A stretch of 64,000 nt of DNA from Mikania micrantha. Lineage: Eukaryota; Streptophyta; Magnoliopsida; Asterales; Asteraceae. A model generated the notes under the pieces. It searched no databases and was not told where the DNA came from. It saw only the letters and a program-made list of their open reading frames with translations. Every line of letters begins with the position of its first letter. The first letter of the stretch is position 1. Shown here in pieces: positions 44,599-57,030 of the stretch. The stretch covers positions 71,490,272 through 71,554,271 of the forward strand of contig CM018680.1 of NCBI GenBank assembly GCA_009363875.1, read 5' to 3'. Position numbers and translations under genes: made by a program.

Positions 44599-46265
44599 TC
44601 CCCACACTTATCTCTTTTTCGTCCCTGAAAAAGGCTTATGCAAAAATCTGGGATCAAAGCTAGGTAAAATGATTTCTACACAATTAAACTCATTAATTCA
44701 AGATTCAATGCTTTGGAAAAGATTGCAAGTATTGTTATCCTATTAAACCCATATTGATTATTCAAGTCCCTTCGTCATGGTCTTGTTAAGTTAAAGTTCT
44801 ACATTTCATCTCATTAGACCCACACTTAGGAAATTTAGAACCAAATCAATCCTAGCTTCTAGCTTTCAAGTCACCCTCACATATAGACAACTAAGAAATT
44901 CCTAAAATCAGATTTTTACAATGGAAGCAGATGAAAGCGAGAGCATTTCTCTTTTATTTATTTTTATCCTTTTTCATTTCATCGAACTTAACTTAGTGGT
45001 GTTTCAACCAGGCTGCAACCCGGCGTGTGACACATAAGTTTTTGTCCAAATTCTTTACTTTTCTTTTTACTCAGCTCATTGGGTGAAATGGAGGCGCCAT
45101 AAGACTCGGATTTATTCCTATAAAAAGAGTACTTATGTGACAATCATAAAAATCAGATTTTCAAAAACTCTTATCTGTTATTATGCAAAGACTCCTTTAT
45201 AACTAGAAAACAGTTTCATTAATTCCAAATTCCCAATATGTTTCCCACGAAAATCATGCATTTAAGTGAAATTATACCAATCCTAAGGAACAGAAAAATC
45301 AGTTGAGCCTACTTACACATCCCAAAACCAAAGCATAGATCCCAATTCAACAAGTTAAACAAGAATGAAAACATAAAACCTAACTTTTCTATCATTTCCC
45401 ATCATGCTTTTGCAACCAACTTAAATAAGGACAAGGAAGAACTAAGCTAAAGATGTAAAAACAAAAATAAACACAAAAATTTTGAAAAATTTTAACTCAA
45501 GAACTTAAGTAAACTAAAACTAAAAATCAAAAACTAACTATTGAAACAAAATTAAAGTAAGTTTCTCATCCCCACATTTAAACTGTACATTGTCCCCAAT
45601 GTAGAGAAAAGGAAAACCAAAAGAAAAAAAAAACTAAAAATTAAAAGTTAAAAAATGAAAATGACTTAGCTGGTTAAGAATAAGACTGTCAAGTGCCGGT
45701 CATTCCAAGAAAGCTCCTCAATCTGTAAATGCTACACATGCCATAAATATCCAAACAAAATCTACACAAGACGAAGATCAAACAAGCATCAACCCGTCCA
45801 AAGAATGATAATGATATCCATGATTAAGCCCAACCACAAACCGACAAGAGAACCATTGACTATCTTAGAAATTGAAAAACCTAAATCAAAATGCAACAAA
45901 AACGAATTTAGATGTCCACATTACCTTGAAATCGACTTAGAACACTTAATTTAAAGATGAAGAGGTGAAATGGGGACAAAAATGAGTTAGGGCTTGAAAA
46001 GGGGCTTTTAAACCGTCTGGATATGCGTCGCGTATCGCGACAATCTTCGAAAAGCCCGTCACGTAGCGCAACGACTCGTTGACCCGCGATTTTGACCAGA
46101 CACCCTCGCGTAGCGCGACATATGAGCTTGTGGTTCTCGTATGACGCGACGGGGTCATTTTACAGAGAGTTTTTGGCATTTTCATGCCTTAGCCAAATTT
46201 TCACCCCTTTTGTTTTTCACTAAATCTTCCAAAAGCATTCTAAGGCCAAGAAAGCATACCAGGTG
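44599..46265 (-). other. Non-coding 3' region of the Athila-like element
   Basis: No coding region. Contains two polypurine-type phrases (near 44600 and 45570-45600). A second word array (46028-46155, CGCGTATCGCGAC and related) is followed on the minus strand by a TATA-like GGTTTAAAAGCCCC (46003-46016), so it may be the remnant of a further LTR promoter. Confidence 0.5.
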
Positions 46266-48987
46266 TGTGACACTCGGCAATTTCAGGTAAATTGCAACTC
46301 TTACATTCTTTACATTTCACATTCATACTTGTTGCATTTCATTTAATTATGTTTAATTAGATGAGCTGAACACAAACAAATACGAAACGATAGTTCAAGG
46401 AACTATCGAATCGTACATTGCATTGCACATTGGTTTTGGAAACCAAGGGTGGCAAACACAACACTAACACAAGACAATAATTCGAGGAGTTATTGAATTG
46501 TGCATTACACGGTGATTAGGATTAATCAAGCGTGCGAACACTTCGTAAGGCACGAACACAAACTGCCAAAGATAATTCGAGGAATTATCGAGACACGCAC
46601 GAGTCTCACGAACGTTGGTGATCAATCAAACAATGTGTTATCATATTATTATGAGCTAAACATGTATTAGATGTTTAGAATAAGCGTTAGGAATCGAGTA
46701 CGAGCGAAATCGTATCAACGAAATCGAAAATCAAGTATATGGACCCGTCGCGGTACGCGTGTGGCGAATGGCTTCGCGATACGCGAAGCAGTAGCGAGGA
46801 CTCTGAGTCCCGAATATCTCCGCGATACGCGAAAAACAAATTTGATCGGCCTTCGCGGTACGCGAAGGCCATGCAGATCAAAAATTTTATAAATTCAACC
46901 CCCACACTCTTTCAATCGGTTTTCTCTTGTTCTTCTCCGAATTTGTACACCATATCTCGACCAAACTCTCTGCTAAACTCACCTTAACCCCTGGTGAGCA
47001 AATCCTAAACCATCCTCTCATTCTTCTTGGTGATTTGGAGTGCTTGGAGCTTGGAGGAGGAGCAAAGAAGCTAAGAACGACTATCAACCATTAAAGCTTC
47101 ATCACCAGCCACTATTTTCACTGGACCTTGCATTCTAAGGTAGTTTCCTATGGTTGTTTATTGATAGATCGTACATGCAAGGGCTAAAAACCCACATGCA
47201 ACTCCATACGGTTATTGTGCACAAATTTGTTGGTGATTTGTTGTGTAGATGTTATAGATTTACTGATTTTAGTATTTAGAAATGTTAGAATTGAGTTTTG
47301 GTTAAGTTATGTTTGATTTGGTGATGATTTGGACAAACTTGCCCTAAAAGGAAACTTTTATGTGCAAGTCTTGGATTTGTGATGATCTAGACACGTTAGA
47401 CATGTCTAGATGTTGTTAAATGTGTATTGGAGTGTTTAGAAACACATTGGGATATTTGATTGTGTCAAAAACTTGGTTTTGTAGAAACTTGCTAAATATG
47501 GAAACTTTTAAAAGTCAAAAGAGGGCTTTTGATGTTTTTCAATGATTTGATGAACTTTGATCTTTGAAATATGGTTAGAAATGATTTCTAAGCATATTGG
47601 AAACTTCGATTTGTGAAAACGAGCTTTTAAACAAATACTTACTATTTTAGGAAACTTTATTTGGGTAAAACGGCATAAATGGTGATTTATGCGCAAGCGA
47701 CATGTTTTAAGAGTTTAAACGTGTTTTACAATCATATTAGGAGTTATTAACTTGATGAAATGGAATTTCATAACCACACCTTCCTAAATTGGAAACTTTC
47801 TAAAATGGTAACTTATGTGATTAGAGTCATAGGATGCATTTTGGTGTCTTATGTGCATCAAGGCACATAAACACAACAATCGTGTCACCAACGATTCGTC
47901 GAGTCTCACTAGTTAACACACGCACTCGATGGAGCACACCGACACTTGGAGTTGTATGGATTACAACACACCACAAAACACATACTCACACCTATATGGT
48001 TATAGGTGCCTACTAGCAGGATTGCTAGCATTCGCAGACGCGAACACACATACCGGAACTGCTAACCAGGTGAGTTCACGGCCCCTTTTTCTATTTTCTA
48101 CCTTTGGGGGAGAAAACATTGCATACAAACTACTTTTGAACAACTCACACTTTTGGTTACTCTTGTACATGCTAATATCGTATATGCATATGTGTGGCAT
48201 TCATCCACAAAACTGATAAGTCCTCATTAAACACACCTCGAACCGTTAATAGCGCGCTGCGCTTAGCGTGGTAATTCTGAATAGTACTATTTGGGCCTGA
48301 CAAACCCCACTGTTGCGAGCCGTATGGCCACCCCGACTGGAGGTCGGAACAGTGCATAATTGACCAAACAACATTTGCCGTATCTTGGATGGATATGGCG
48401 GGAGGCAGCATGTTAGCTTCGGTTGCGAACCCGCATATGATATAAAACATATTGACTAGCTATCAATTGATATTGCATTGTATTGTAAAGTAGACCTGCA
48501 ACATTTACTTTAAACATTTTGATGTTTACTGCTGATTACAAACATGTGCTCTCACCAACCTTTGTGTTGACCTTTTACTCGCATGTTTTCTCAGGTAGCT
48601 AAGGCACGCACACAAGAGATCTAGGATGCTAGGCTGGAGTTGCATGCATCTGTTTAAGTGTCTTAGTCTATTAAACAATTGTTATCATTAGATCGTGTTA
48701 CTTATGTAATGTTAAAACAACTTTAATCGCTTCCGCCACTATTGTTACGTATCATTTTGAAAACTGTTGTAAGTTAATGCTTCCGCTATTTGTGAATGTT
48801 AAATCTGTTTTGATAACCTGCACTTACTCCCGCAACTCTGATTTTACAAACTGTTTTATCCAAGTTATTGGATGTACGTATGAAACCGGACATATAGGTC
48901 TCGCATGTTGTGTGACTGGAGACTGCGATCCTGACAATCTGTTGTTGCTCGCGCCCCAGAAGGGACGGGATTTCTCGGGGTGCGACA
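46266..48987 (+). repeat. Tekay-like LTR with PBS stub
   Basis: Starts TGTGACACTCGG and ends GGGTGCGACA, followed by GATTGGTA, the first bases of a Met-tRNA PBS. Shares CACCTCGAACCGTT, AGCGTGGTA, ACCAACCTTTGTGTTGAC and TTTTCTCAGG with the LTR at 53.4-56.2 kb. A word array (46740-46875) precedes TTTTATAAATTC at 46885-46895. No 5-bp duplication is visible (AGGTG against GATTG), so it is not a clean solo LTR. Confidence 0.7.
46740..46875 (+). repeat. CGCGGTACGCG / CGCGATACGCG word array with TATA downstream
   Basis: Words: CGCGGTACGCG (46749-46759), CTTCGCGATACGCGAAG, CGCGATACGCGAA, CTTCGCGGTACGCGAAG. TATA-like TTTTATAAAT follows 10-20 bases later. Nearly the same word as in the Athila-like LTR of a different lineage. 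Confidence 0.8.
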
Positions 48988-49178
48988 GATTGGTAGGCTC
49001 CAAACCATCGTTATTGCATCAAACTTATCAAAAACCTGCAAAACATATTAAAACACACGAAAACGAAAAACGAAACACAATAACGAAAAATGAAAAACAC
49101 ACCAAAGACATTAAGGAATTATTAATTCTACAAACTCTACACTTGGGAGTTTAACCCAAGAGCTTCCTCAAACCTCAA

Positions 49179-51393
49179 CTATGTGGGAGGATCAAGGGAA
49201 ACCTCATCCCTCGCAATCAAATCATGACCACGATCACCAACACCCCATGGTTCTTCTCTCATGACCTCATTCACACCTACATCATCACTCACCGAATCCA
49301 CATCCTCAACCTTATAGACTAGCTCACCACTGACGCTCATAGAATTTGCTATCTTCAGACAAACGCTTTCGTTACCCACTCTAAAAGTGAGTTTACCCTC
49401 ATACACATCTATAATAGCCTTAGCAGTGCGCAAGAATGGGCGACCAAGAATGATGGGAACCGTCGTGCCCGCCTCCATGTCCATCACCACAAAGTCCACA
49501 GGAAATACAAACCTATCCACTTTGACTAACACATTCTTCAAAATTCCCCGTGGACATTTAACCGATCGGTCGGCCAATGAGAGCGTCATGCGCATGGGGG
49601 ACAAGTCACCAAGAGCTAGCTTCTTATAAAGAGAATATGGCATCAAATTGATGCTAGCCCCTGAGTCCGCCAAGGCATGTCTCTTGACATCATCCTCAAA
49701 TAAACACGGGATTGTAAACATCCCCGGATCTGCAAGCTTCTCAGGCAGCTTGTTTAAAATCACCGCAGAACACCCCGCGCTCACAGGGGTGTTGGCAATG
49801 GCACCCTCAATGGCACCCTCCCAGGAGTCTCCATCTCGATTTCTTCATCCACCGGTTCCTCCTCATCTAAATCAACCGGTGGAACAACCCTCTCCTCAAC
49901 TTCCACCCGCACCGGTGGTTTGAATCTCTCTCCTCCACCTCCTCCAGAACGGGTGGTGACCGTCTTAACGTTTGGGGTTGACCCGGGAACTGGCCTTGGG
50001 GCCGTTCATCCAACCATTTGGCTATGTCACCAACTGTTCGCCGTAAATCCAAGAACGCAGATTGCTGGTTCTTGAGGAGAACATCATGCTCATGTAGGAT
50101 CTTCTGTGTAGTGGCATCCTTAGCCACTAACTGAGTCAGTAATTCTTCAATCCTACCCATACTACCACCACCCGAAGTACTACCTTGATTACTACCACTA
50201 GGAGCTTGACTATGTCCCTGATTCTGGGGATATCCAGAATGAAAACCAGGGGGTTTACCTGCAGATCTAAAAGGCTGGGGGTTCTAAGAATTTCCCGATC
50301 CGGGGTTGTATGAGTGCCCAAACCTATCCTGTCCTCCTAAATAGTTAGCCTGCTCCTGGCTCACCAAACACTCAGATGTGGCATGACCACCTCTGCAAAT
50401 CTCACACCGATCTACTCTCATCTTCAAATCCCTAACATCCCTAGCTAAAGACTCAAGAGCATCAGCAACAAAAGTGTCCGTGTTCACATGCTGAACACCC
50501 CTCATTGACGAGGAAGAACTAGTAATAGGAGTTGAATTCCTATTTGCAGACCGCTGCTCATACTCGGCCTGAGCAAAACTCTCAAAAAGGTCATTGCATT
50601 CAGCCACATCCCTCTTACCCATGAGGTGGCCTCCTGCAGAAGTGTCAAATCGGGCACGAGTCTCATATGTAAGCCCATTGTAGAATTTCTCTACAAGGGC
50701 TCATTCAGACAAACCATGCTGGGAGCATCGGCTTAGAAGGTTTTGGAACCTCTCCCAAGCGAGATAGTAGGGCTCATCAGGTGCCATTCGGAACAAATGG
50801 ATCTCATCTCTCAGGCAGGCGACCTTACCTGGAGGAAAACACTTCTTAAGGAACGCGTCCCTAAGGCTAGCCCAGCTTATGAAGGTGCCTGGAGAATTCG
50901 AGTCAAGCCAAGTGGCTGCTCTTCCCGCAAGTGAGACAGGAAAAAGCTGTAGAAAAATCGCATCATTAGTGGCACCTTGAAGGTTAAATGTACCACAGAT
51001 GCGAGTGAGCCTAGCAAGATGTGCGGGAGCATCTTCAACATCACGACCATTAAACTGAGAATTGTTAATGGCTGTCATGATGTAAGAAGGAATCAGCCAT
51101 GAACTTTCATTCGTTATGTTTGGCACAGTAATGGGATTGTTAAGTCCTGTGAATCCCGCAGTGGCCTGCTGGTGAACGGCGCGACGTTCTGCCATGTATG
51201 GAACAAAAGGCGAACGTGGGCTAGAATGAGTAGAAGAACTAGAAGAAGATGGTGGTGTATGCTCAGAAAAATCAGCAGAAATGGGAGTAGAAGCACTTAC
51301 CTCGCTCGTAGAACCTTCAGAAAAGTCCCGCGAATCGCTCCTTGATGGCAATGAAAGCTCAGGTGGCGGTCCGTGTGAGCGTAAGTGTGACAT
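49179..51393 (-). pseudogene. Athila-like gag and aspartic protease
   Basis: Gag from ATG at 51393: Ser/Pro-rich N-terminus, capsid-like region with GRAATWLDSNSPGTFISW and LRDAFLKKCFPPGK, a knuckle CEICRGGHATSEC and a coiled-coil segment. TGA at 50701-50703 and TAG near 50286 interrupt the same frame. The retropepsin then lies in another frame (49784-49179): LADSGASINLMPYSLYKKL and IILGRPFL. RT and integrase do not follow. Capsid and maturation proteins of a Ty3/gypsy element; not functional as it stands. Confidence 0.85.
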
Positions 51394-51533
51394 ACACTAC
51401 CAAACCTGCAAATAAACAAAAATAAATCAAAAAGAAATAAAACAAAATAAAATAAAATAAAATTGAAAACAAAATAAACACAAATATTCACAGATAAGAA
51501 TAAGAACTAGTAAGCACAAACGACTAAGAAGTC

Positions 51534-51544
51534 CCCGGCAAACT
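51534..51544 (-). other. Remnant Asp-tRNA-type primer-binding site
   Basis: The plus strand reads TCCCCGGCAAACTTG next to the LTR start TGTTGTCG. Against the usual TCCCCGGCAACGGCGCCAAA it lacks about 11 bases. Confidence 0.45.
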
Positions 51545-51761
51545 TGTTGTCGTGCGGCAGCTTAATTAAAAATAAGCAAAATAAAAACCAAACTAGACAC
51601 TAAGTAATACTCTAGACTCTCTAATACTAAACTACTGACAGGCAAGTGAACCTATCGAAACTAGTAAAGCAAAAGTAAGTCCGGATATCGAACCCAAAGA
51701 CTTCTATAGAAAGCACTAACTAGAAACTAAAAAGACTTATCTATACAAAATTTGTACTTAA
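51545..51761 (-). repeat. 5' LTR of the Athila-like element, truncated to 217 bp
   Basis: Matches 42886-43107 almost base for base, then stops at ...GTACTTAAAT, where LTR-A-type sequence takes over without a target duplication. Confidence 0.85.
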
Positions 51762-52217
51762 ATGGAATTGTCTTAGATGGAAGTACCGGTGGATAGCTAG
51801 AGGTGCTAGCAATTGTCTTAGATAGAAGTACCGGTGGGTGAACATCTTAAGACTTAATATTTATGACTCCACAATGGTGGATAGCTAGAGGTGCTAGCAA
51901 TTGTCTTAGATGGAAGCACCGGTGGGTGAACATCTTAAGACTTGAAATATGTTTGACTCCACAATGGTGGATAGCTAGATGTGCTAGCAATTTGTCTTAG
52001 ATGGAAGTACCGGTGGGTGAACATCTTATGACTTGAACTATTTATGACTTCACAATGGTGGATAGCTAGAGGTGCTAGCAACTGTCTTAGATGGAAGGAC
52101 CGGGGGGTGAACATCTTAAGACTTAATATATGTATGATACCACAAATGTGTGGATAACCGATTAATCCTGAAACTAAATTGTTGAAACCACAGGTGTGTG
52201 GGTAATTGGTTGAGCCA

Positions 52218-52263
<46 letters not shown>

Positions 52264-52405
52264 GTGTGTGTGTGTGGGGTTTTAAATTTAGCCAGAGGTG
52301 CTGGTGGCAGAGTTGGATTGGATAATATACTCATATTTGTGAAAATGTCCCATTAAGGGAAATAAATGCACCATGTGTGTTGGGTGCAAGTTGATGTTTG
52401 AATTC
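51762..52405 (+). repeat. Second copy of the LTR-A tandem region
   Basis: Corresponds to about 42060-42720: units with GGTGCTAGCAATTGTC, the (AT)n run and GCAAGTTGATGTTTGAAT. At both junctions the match ends abruptly, and GATGTTTGAAT is shared at the right break. Confidence 0.85.
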
Positions 52406-53390
52406 CTGGAAAATCCTCAGGAAATACATCAGGAAAGTTACACACCACGGGTACGTCTTCCAATTCTTTTACCTTAGATTCTTTATCAATAACATAGGCC
52501 AGATAAGCCCCACACCCTCGCCTCATAAATTCACTTGCCTTAATCATTGAAATGATTTTAGGCACGTTGAACACTTTATCCCCGTAAACTGTTACTGAAC
52601 TCCCATTAAGAGCCGTTAAGAAAATCATATTTCGTCGACAAACAATGTTAGCCTCATATTTGGCCAACCAATCCATGCCCAAAACTACATCAAAACCTCC
52701 TAACGTAATTAGAAACAATTTAACAGGGAATCTATGACCTTCTATATCAATGTAACAATCATCCTCAATGGCCTCCGTTACTCTAGTGGATTTACCAAGA
52801 GCAGTTTCTATGTTAAAGGCATTTTCTATCTTTTTAATATTAGCACGCAGTTTATTACAAAAAGTAATAGCCACAAAGTTCATACTTGCACCAGAATCAA
52901 ATAGCACTGAAGCAGGGATATCGTTAATCAAGAATGTACTTGTCACCACATCAGGGTCTTTGTTTGCCTGATCTTTAGTCATAGTAAAGGCACGAGCTTT
53001 TGCCTTTTGCTTCTCCCCTCCCTTGCTACTTTCAGGTTTCGAAGATTCAGTAGTTATTGCCTTCGGTTTAAAGCAATTCTTGCTCACGTGACCGAATCCA
53101 CCACAATTGTAACACTTTGGCATATTCGGGCAATCATAAGAGAGATGTCCAGTCTTTCCCCTATGTCTCTTTCAACACTTAGGGCATTTTTCTAATTCTT
53201 CCGTTCTAAACCTTTCCATAGGAGGTCCTGATTTGTCATTTCTGTTTCTTTTAAATTTAGGTGACCACTTTTGCTTCGGTTCCTCCTTTGTTGGTTCAGC
53301 TTCAACAACATCATCCCAGACAATGCCGCTAATTTCTACGGCTGATTCAAAAGTTCTGGGAGCATGCGCCTTTATTTGACAATCTGACTT
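52406..53390 (-). pseudogene. Chromovirus gag C-terminus and protease fragment
   Basis: Minus-strand pieces: VEISGIVWDDVVEAEPTKEE, a broken knuckle near 53175 (CPKC, then a stop), the knuckle CYNCGGFGHVSKNC (near 53110), then retropepsin LFDSGASMNFV and GMDWLAKYEANIVC and the linker VVCNFPDVFPEDFPG. It is cut on both sides, at 52405 by LTR-A sequence and at about 53390 by another LTR. RT is missing. Confidence 0.85.
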
Positions 53391-56205
53391 TTCGGATTAA
53401 CTTTGTTAACTGAAGATGGTGAGATCACAGGCCCAACAGAGCCAATGTAGGCCCAATAAGCCAAGGGAGGCTCAGTAAGGCCCAATAGGGTCAAGTGAGG
53501 CCCAATGAAAACAAAGTAGGCCCAGGGAAGGCCCAATAAGGCCAAGGAAGGCCCAATGAGGCCCAATTGTATTTGAGAAGCCCAATTGGGTAAATTTAGC
53601 CCAACAATGAGTTAAAGGATTCAATTAGTGACTATTCGGGATTTTCGACTCAACTTTGTTAATCGAAATGATATGTTGTCGATCCAGAATAACCTATAGG
53701 AGTTAGGAATTAAGAAAAATCAATTCCTAAGTGTTAAGTTGTTGAAGATTAAACTTGTAATTGATTTTTAGTGTCAATTTTGACTTTTATAAGTCAAAAT
53801 TCGACTAAATGGCTTATGAAATTCGAATTCCACATTAATATTAAGTTGTAACTGAAATTGGTCAGTTGTAAGTATCAACTTAATGATCATTATCAACTAT
53901 CAGACGTTATGGTTACATTTATTGATCGAATTAAACTAAAATGATAGCAAAAGGTTGAAACCGTCCATAGTCACTCTCAAATTCGGAAGAGTAGATCAAA
54001 ACACTCACAATTGAGAATTCCTAAACACTATTCGGCATCCTCAGAGAGTAATACAAGCAGTGAATTGATTCCAGAAGCTCCGGACTGAGGAATTCGATCG
54101 CGAGGGGGCCGAACCTAAGACTCAAAGTCGATCTCAATCGATTAACCATCAAATCAAGTAAGTAATCGATCCTACATCTTCTAATATGGCCGACTAAGGG
54201 TTATCCTAAATCAATTTCAACTGATAACATCGATTTGATAGAGTTCAAGTAATTAGGGCTCGTAATAAAGTCGTTTTGGGGTTCTCAATGTAAACGATGT
54301 TGAAAATCCAATTAATTAGTGTCTATAGTTTCAGAATGTTGCGATTAAGGATAAACACATGTTGATTTTATGAAAGAATAACAAATTGATGGAGTTCGAT
54401 TCTAGGGTTCATATTGCCAAGAGATTTTGGGGGTTTCGGTTTAAATAAGTTTGTTAATCAAATTAATTTACATGGTCAGTTTCAGAAGACTCCGAGTATG
54501 CTAATTGTCATGCTAATTTCATTATAGAATAACGAATTGATCGAATTCGATTATTAGGGTTCTTGGTAAGAACGTAATTGGGGGTTTCGACTTAAACAGG
54601 TTAGATACTCAAATTAATTGATGTAAATAGTTTCATATAGTTTCGAATAAGTTTAAGCATGTAGTAATTCGAAGTTTTGATATCGGATTCCAAGGTTTTG
54701 ATTCTAGAGTTCAAAAAAAAAAAAGAAAACGAATTGGAGATGTTTATTTTAATGAGCATGATTTCGAATTAAACGACTTAGAAGGGTTCGAAATATTATA
54801 TTAATTGAAAACCCTATGGTTTTGGAGTTGATCGGGTTCGAATCGAGGTCCAATTGTGATGAGTATGCTTCGGCTATAGTTTTCAAATGGAAACCGGTCT
54901 GGTGATGCTTAAAATGATTTTGAATTGGTTGTGTTAACAAAAGTTGGGATGGATCAGATGGTAGTGTGTGTGGGTGTTGAGTTGAGAGTCGTGGGTTCGA
55001 TCCCGGTTCCAACCATTTTTGGGTTTTTAATGTTATTTTAGTGTTTTAATCATATCTCACTCGTTTTAAATCCGTTTTAATCCGTTCAAGTTGCGTTGGA
55101 ACCGTAACGGGAATACGAACACCTTGAGATAGTAAAATTCATATTTTAATCCGAAAACGAAATCGCGTATAATTACGTTTAATTAAATAAAATCGTATAG
55201 GATTTTATTTAAACGATTTCAAAAGCACGCGTATATACGTATGCACATCCTTAACACTCTAACATACGTGTGTTGACACGTGTGTGATTTCAAGCACAAA
55301 ACGACTATTCGAATAACACTAAGTTATTGTTTAAATCACAGATCCTTCGTAAGAGGATCTTCTACACGAACTCACGTAGTTGATCATTCTGCAATACTCA
55401 AAGGTGCGTACACGGCCCCTTTCTTATTTTAAACTGTTTTGGGGGAGAAAACATGTGCAACAAACTCTTTTTAGATACATATCACTTGCATGAGTTAGCT
55501 GTTTACATTATGTGACAACATAGCAACTTGAAAGTCCTTACACACCTCGAACCGTTTAGTTTGCTGTAACGCAAAGCGTGGTAGTTGGAAATAGATCTAT
55601 TAGGTTTGACAAACCTCACCTGGTAGATGGGATCTACTGCAGGTGTTTGACTGACCAAACACATTTTACTATTGTTGTGCTAGACAATAGTGGCAAGGCA
55701 AAAACATGCTATAGCATGGCAATTCGTCAGCTTCGGTGTCGAACACTTATGTAAATAGTTTATATGACTAGCTATCATGACTGTGCATGTGTGATTATGT
55801 TATCTACAACTTGATATTCAAACTGCTGTTTTGAACATTGTGAATACTTAAAACCTGTGTTATGCACCAACCTTTGTGTTGACTTGATTTACATGTTTTC
55901 TCAGGACGCTAAGGCGCGCATTAAAGCCGGCATGGACTAGGAGATAGAGTCGCATGCATTTTAAACATTTTGGATATTTGAATTTGAACATTTAAGGATT
56001 TTGTTTTGTAATTTACATATTTCAACTGTTATTGGTTTTTAAACGCTTCCGCAACTTTTGAAACTCTGATGTTGTTATGTTTTAAAGACCAAAGTATGTT
56101 TTGAAATTCATATAGAGGTCTTCGCTATGTCTAATGATCTGAGATCCTGGTTTGTCACGTTCCCAAACGGTATGATTCCGTTAGTTGAAAATTGGGGGTG
56201 TGACA
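53391..56205 (+). repeat. Tekay-like 5' LTR of the plus-strand element, left end lost
   Basis: The right end GGGGGTGTGACA precedes a perfect PBS. Shares several blocks with the LTR at 46266-48987 (CACCTCGAACCGTT, GCAAAGCGTGGTAGTT, CCAACCTTTGTGTTGAC). No TG start pairs with the end, so the left edge is probably truncated at the junction near 53390. A GGCCCAAT array lies at 53428-53606. Confidence 0.65.
53428..53606 (+). repeat. GGCCCAAT word array
   Basis: Ten or so copies of GGCCCAAT or close variants at spacings of 13-25 bases. GCCCA is the core of the plant site II/TCP-binding element. Confidence 0.8.
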
Positions 56206-56208
56206 GAT

Positions 56209-56220
56209 TGGTATCAGAGC
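56209..56220 (+). other. Primer-binding site of the plus-strand chromovirus
   Basis: TGGTATCAGAGC, perfect match to the initiator Met-tRNA type, four bases after the LTR end. Confidence 0.92.
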
Positions 56221-56388
56221 CATTGGTTATAGCGAACTAGGTTTGCATTTGTAGACTTAGACTATGACTGTTAGACATTAGACACATCTGATTTTACATA
56301 TTGCTTAGAAATTACATATGACATTATGTAATTGACTTGTTTACACATTCCATGGCACTGCACTTACATATGGTATTATGTAACAGGC

Positions 56389-57030
56389 ATGGCATCATCA
56401 TCTGTCCCCTATATTTACATTGATGATTCTGAGGACGAGGAACCGATAGTTCCGGCACCACCGTCATCACCACCACCACCTATTCCATCTCCTCCACCAT
56501 ATGAGATGGATGACTCAGATCCGGAGGAGGATCCGGAGGAGGACCCGGAGGAGGACCCAGACGAGGATCCAGAGGAGGATCCAGATGAGGACCCGGATGA
56601 GGATCCGGAAGAGGAGCCAGTGGAGGGCACTCAGCAGATCCCTGCTGAGGGACCTTCTGCACATTCACCACCAGTACTAGATGCTCCTGAGCCTAAGAGG
56701 CAAAGGACGGACGCTGAGGAGATCGCCAAACTGCGCGAGGATTTGTACGAGGCAGAAGATAGGATCGCACAACACTCTCAGGAACAATGGGATGCTAATG
56801 AGAGGCAAGAGGAACTTGCCCATCTGGTTCATGATATGCGGAATGAGATGATTAACTTGATTGATCGTCTCGAAGCTTTAGAGAACCGAGCTGAGTTCTT
56901 GGAGGGCAGGATAGAAGCCTTAGAGGATTTAGTGGCCTCTGAGAATGAGGAAGAGGATGAAGAGGAAGAAGGGGAGGAACCAGCACCAGTTGTTGATTCC
57001 GATCCTGAATCCACCGTTGAGGACGATTGA
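56389..57030 (+). CDS. Acidic proline-rich coiled-coil protein ahead of gag
   Basis: 213 residues from ATG 56389 (an earlier in-frame ATG at 56332 is unlikely). It opens MASSSVPYIYIDDSEDEEP, then a Pro stretch, about ten tandem EDPEEDPDEDP-type units (56510-56610), a basic patch PKRQRT, a long heptad-like coiled coil (residues about 105-185) and an acidic tail. It is fully open, lies between PBS and gag, and ends 243 bases before the gag ATG. I do not recognise a named domain. It resembles extra leader ORFs seen ahead of gag in some chromovirus copies; a structural or assembly role is only a guess. Confidence 0.7.
   Translation: MASSSVPYIYIDDSEDEEPIVPAPPSSPPPPIPSPPPYEMDDSDPEEDPEEDPEEDPDEDPEEDPDEDPDEDPEEEPVEGTQQIPAEGPSAHSPPVLDAPEPKRQRTDAEEIAKLREDLYEAEDRIAQHSQEQWDANERQEELAHLVHDMRNEMINLIDRLEALENRAEFLEGRIEALEDLVASENEEEDEEEEGEEPAPVVDSDPESTVEDD

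Larger units (their letters stand above)
42886..51761 (-). mobile_element. Athila-like Ty3/gypsy element, pol deleted, disrupted
   Basis: Minus-strand element: 3' LTR at 42886-44598, a non-coding 3' region with paired polypurine-like phrases (TGTGGGGATG near 44600 and 45570, GGGGACAATGTACAG near 45585), gag-protease at 49179-51393, a PBS remnant near 51534 and only the innermost 217 bases of the 5' LTR (51545-51761). RT and integrase are absent. A Tekay-like LTR occupies 46266-48987. The sequences 42886-43107 and 51545-51761 are nearly identical. Confidence 0.75.

Noticed and set aside
46261..48992. Clean solo LTR
   Set aside because: Flanking pentamers differ (AGGTG, GATTG) and a PBS stub remains at the right, so it is part of a broken element.
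42886..51761. Intact Athila-like insertion with target duplication
   Set aside because: The 5' LTR is cut to 217 bp and no matching flanks exist, so only the inner LTR edges can be trusted.
56415..56630. Antisense Ser/Gly-repeat open frame
   Set aside because: It is the mirror of the Glu/Asp/Pro repeat of the plus-strand ORF and has no features of its own.
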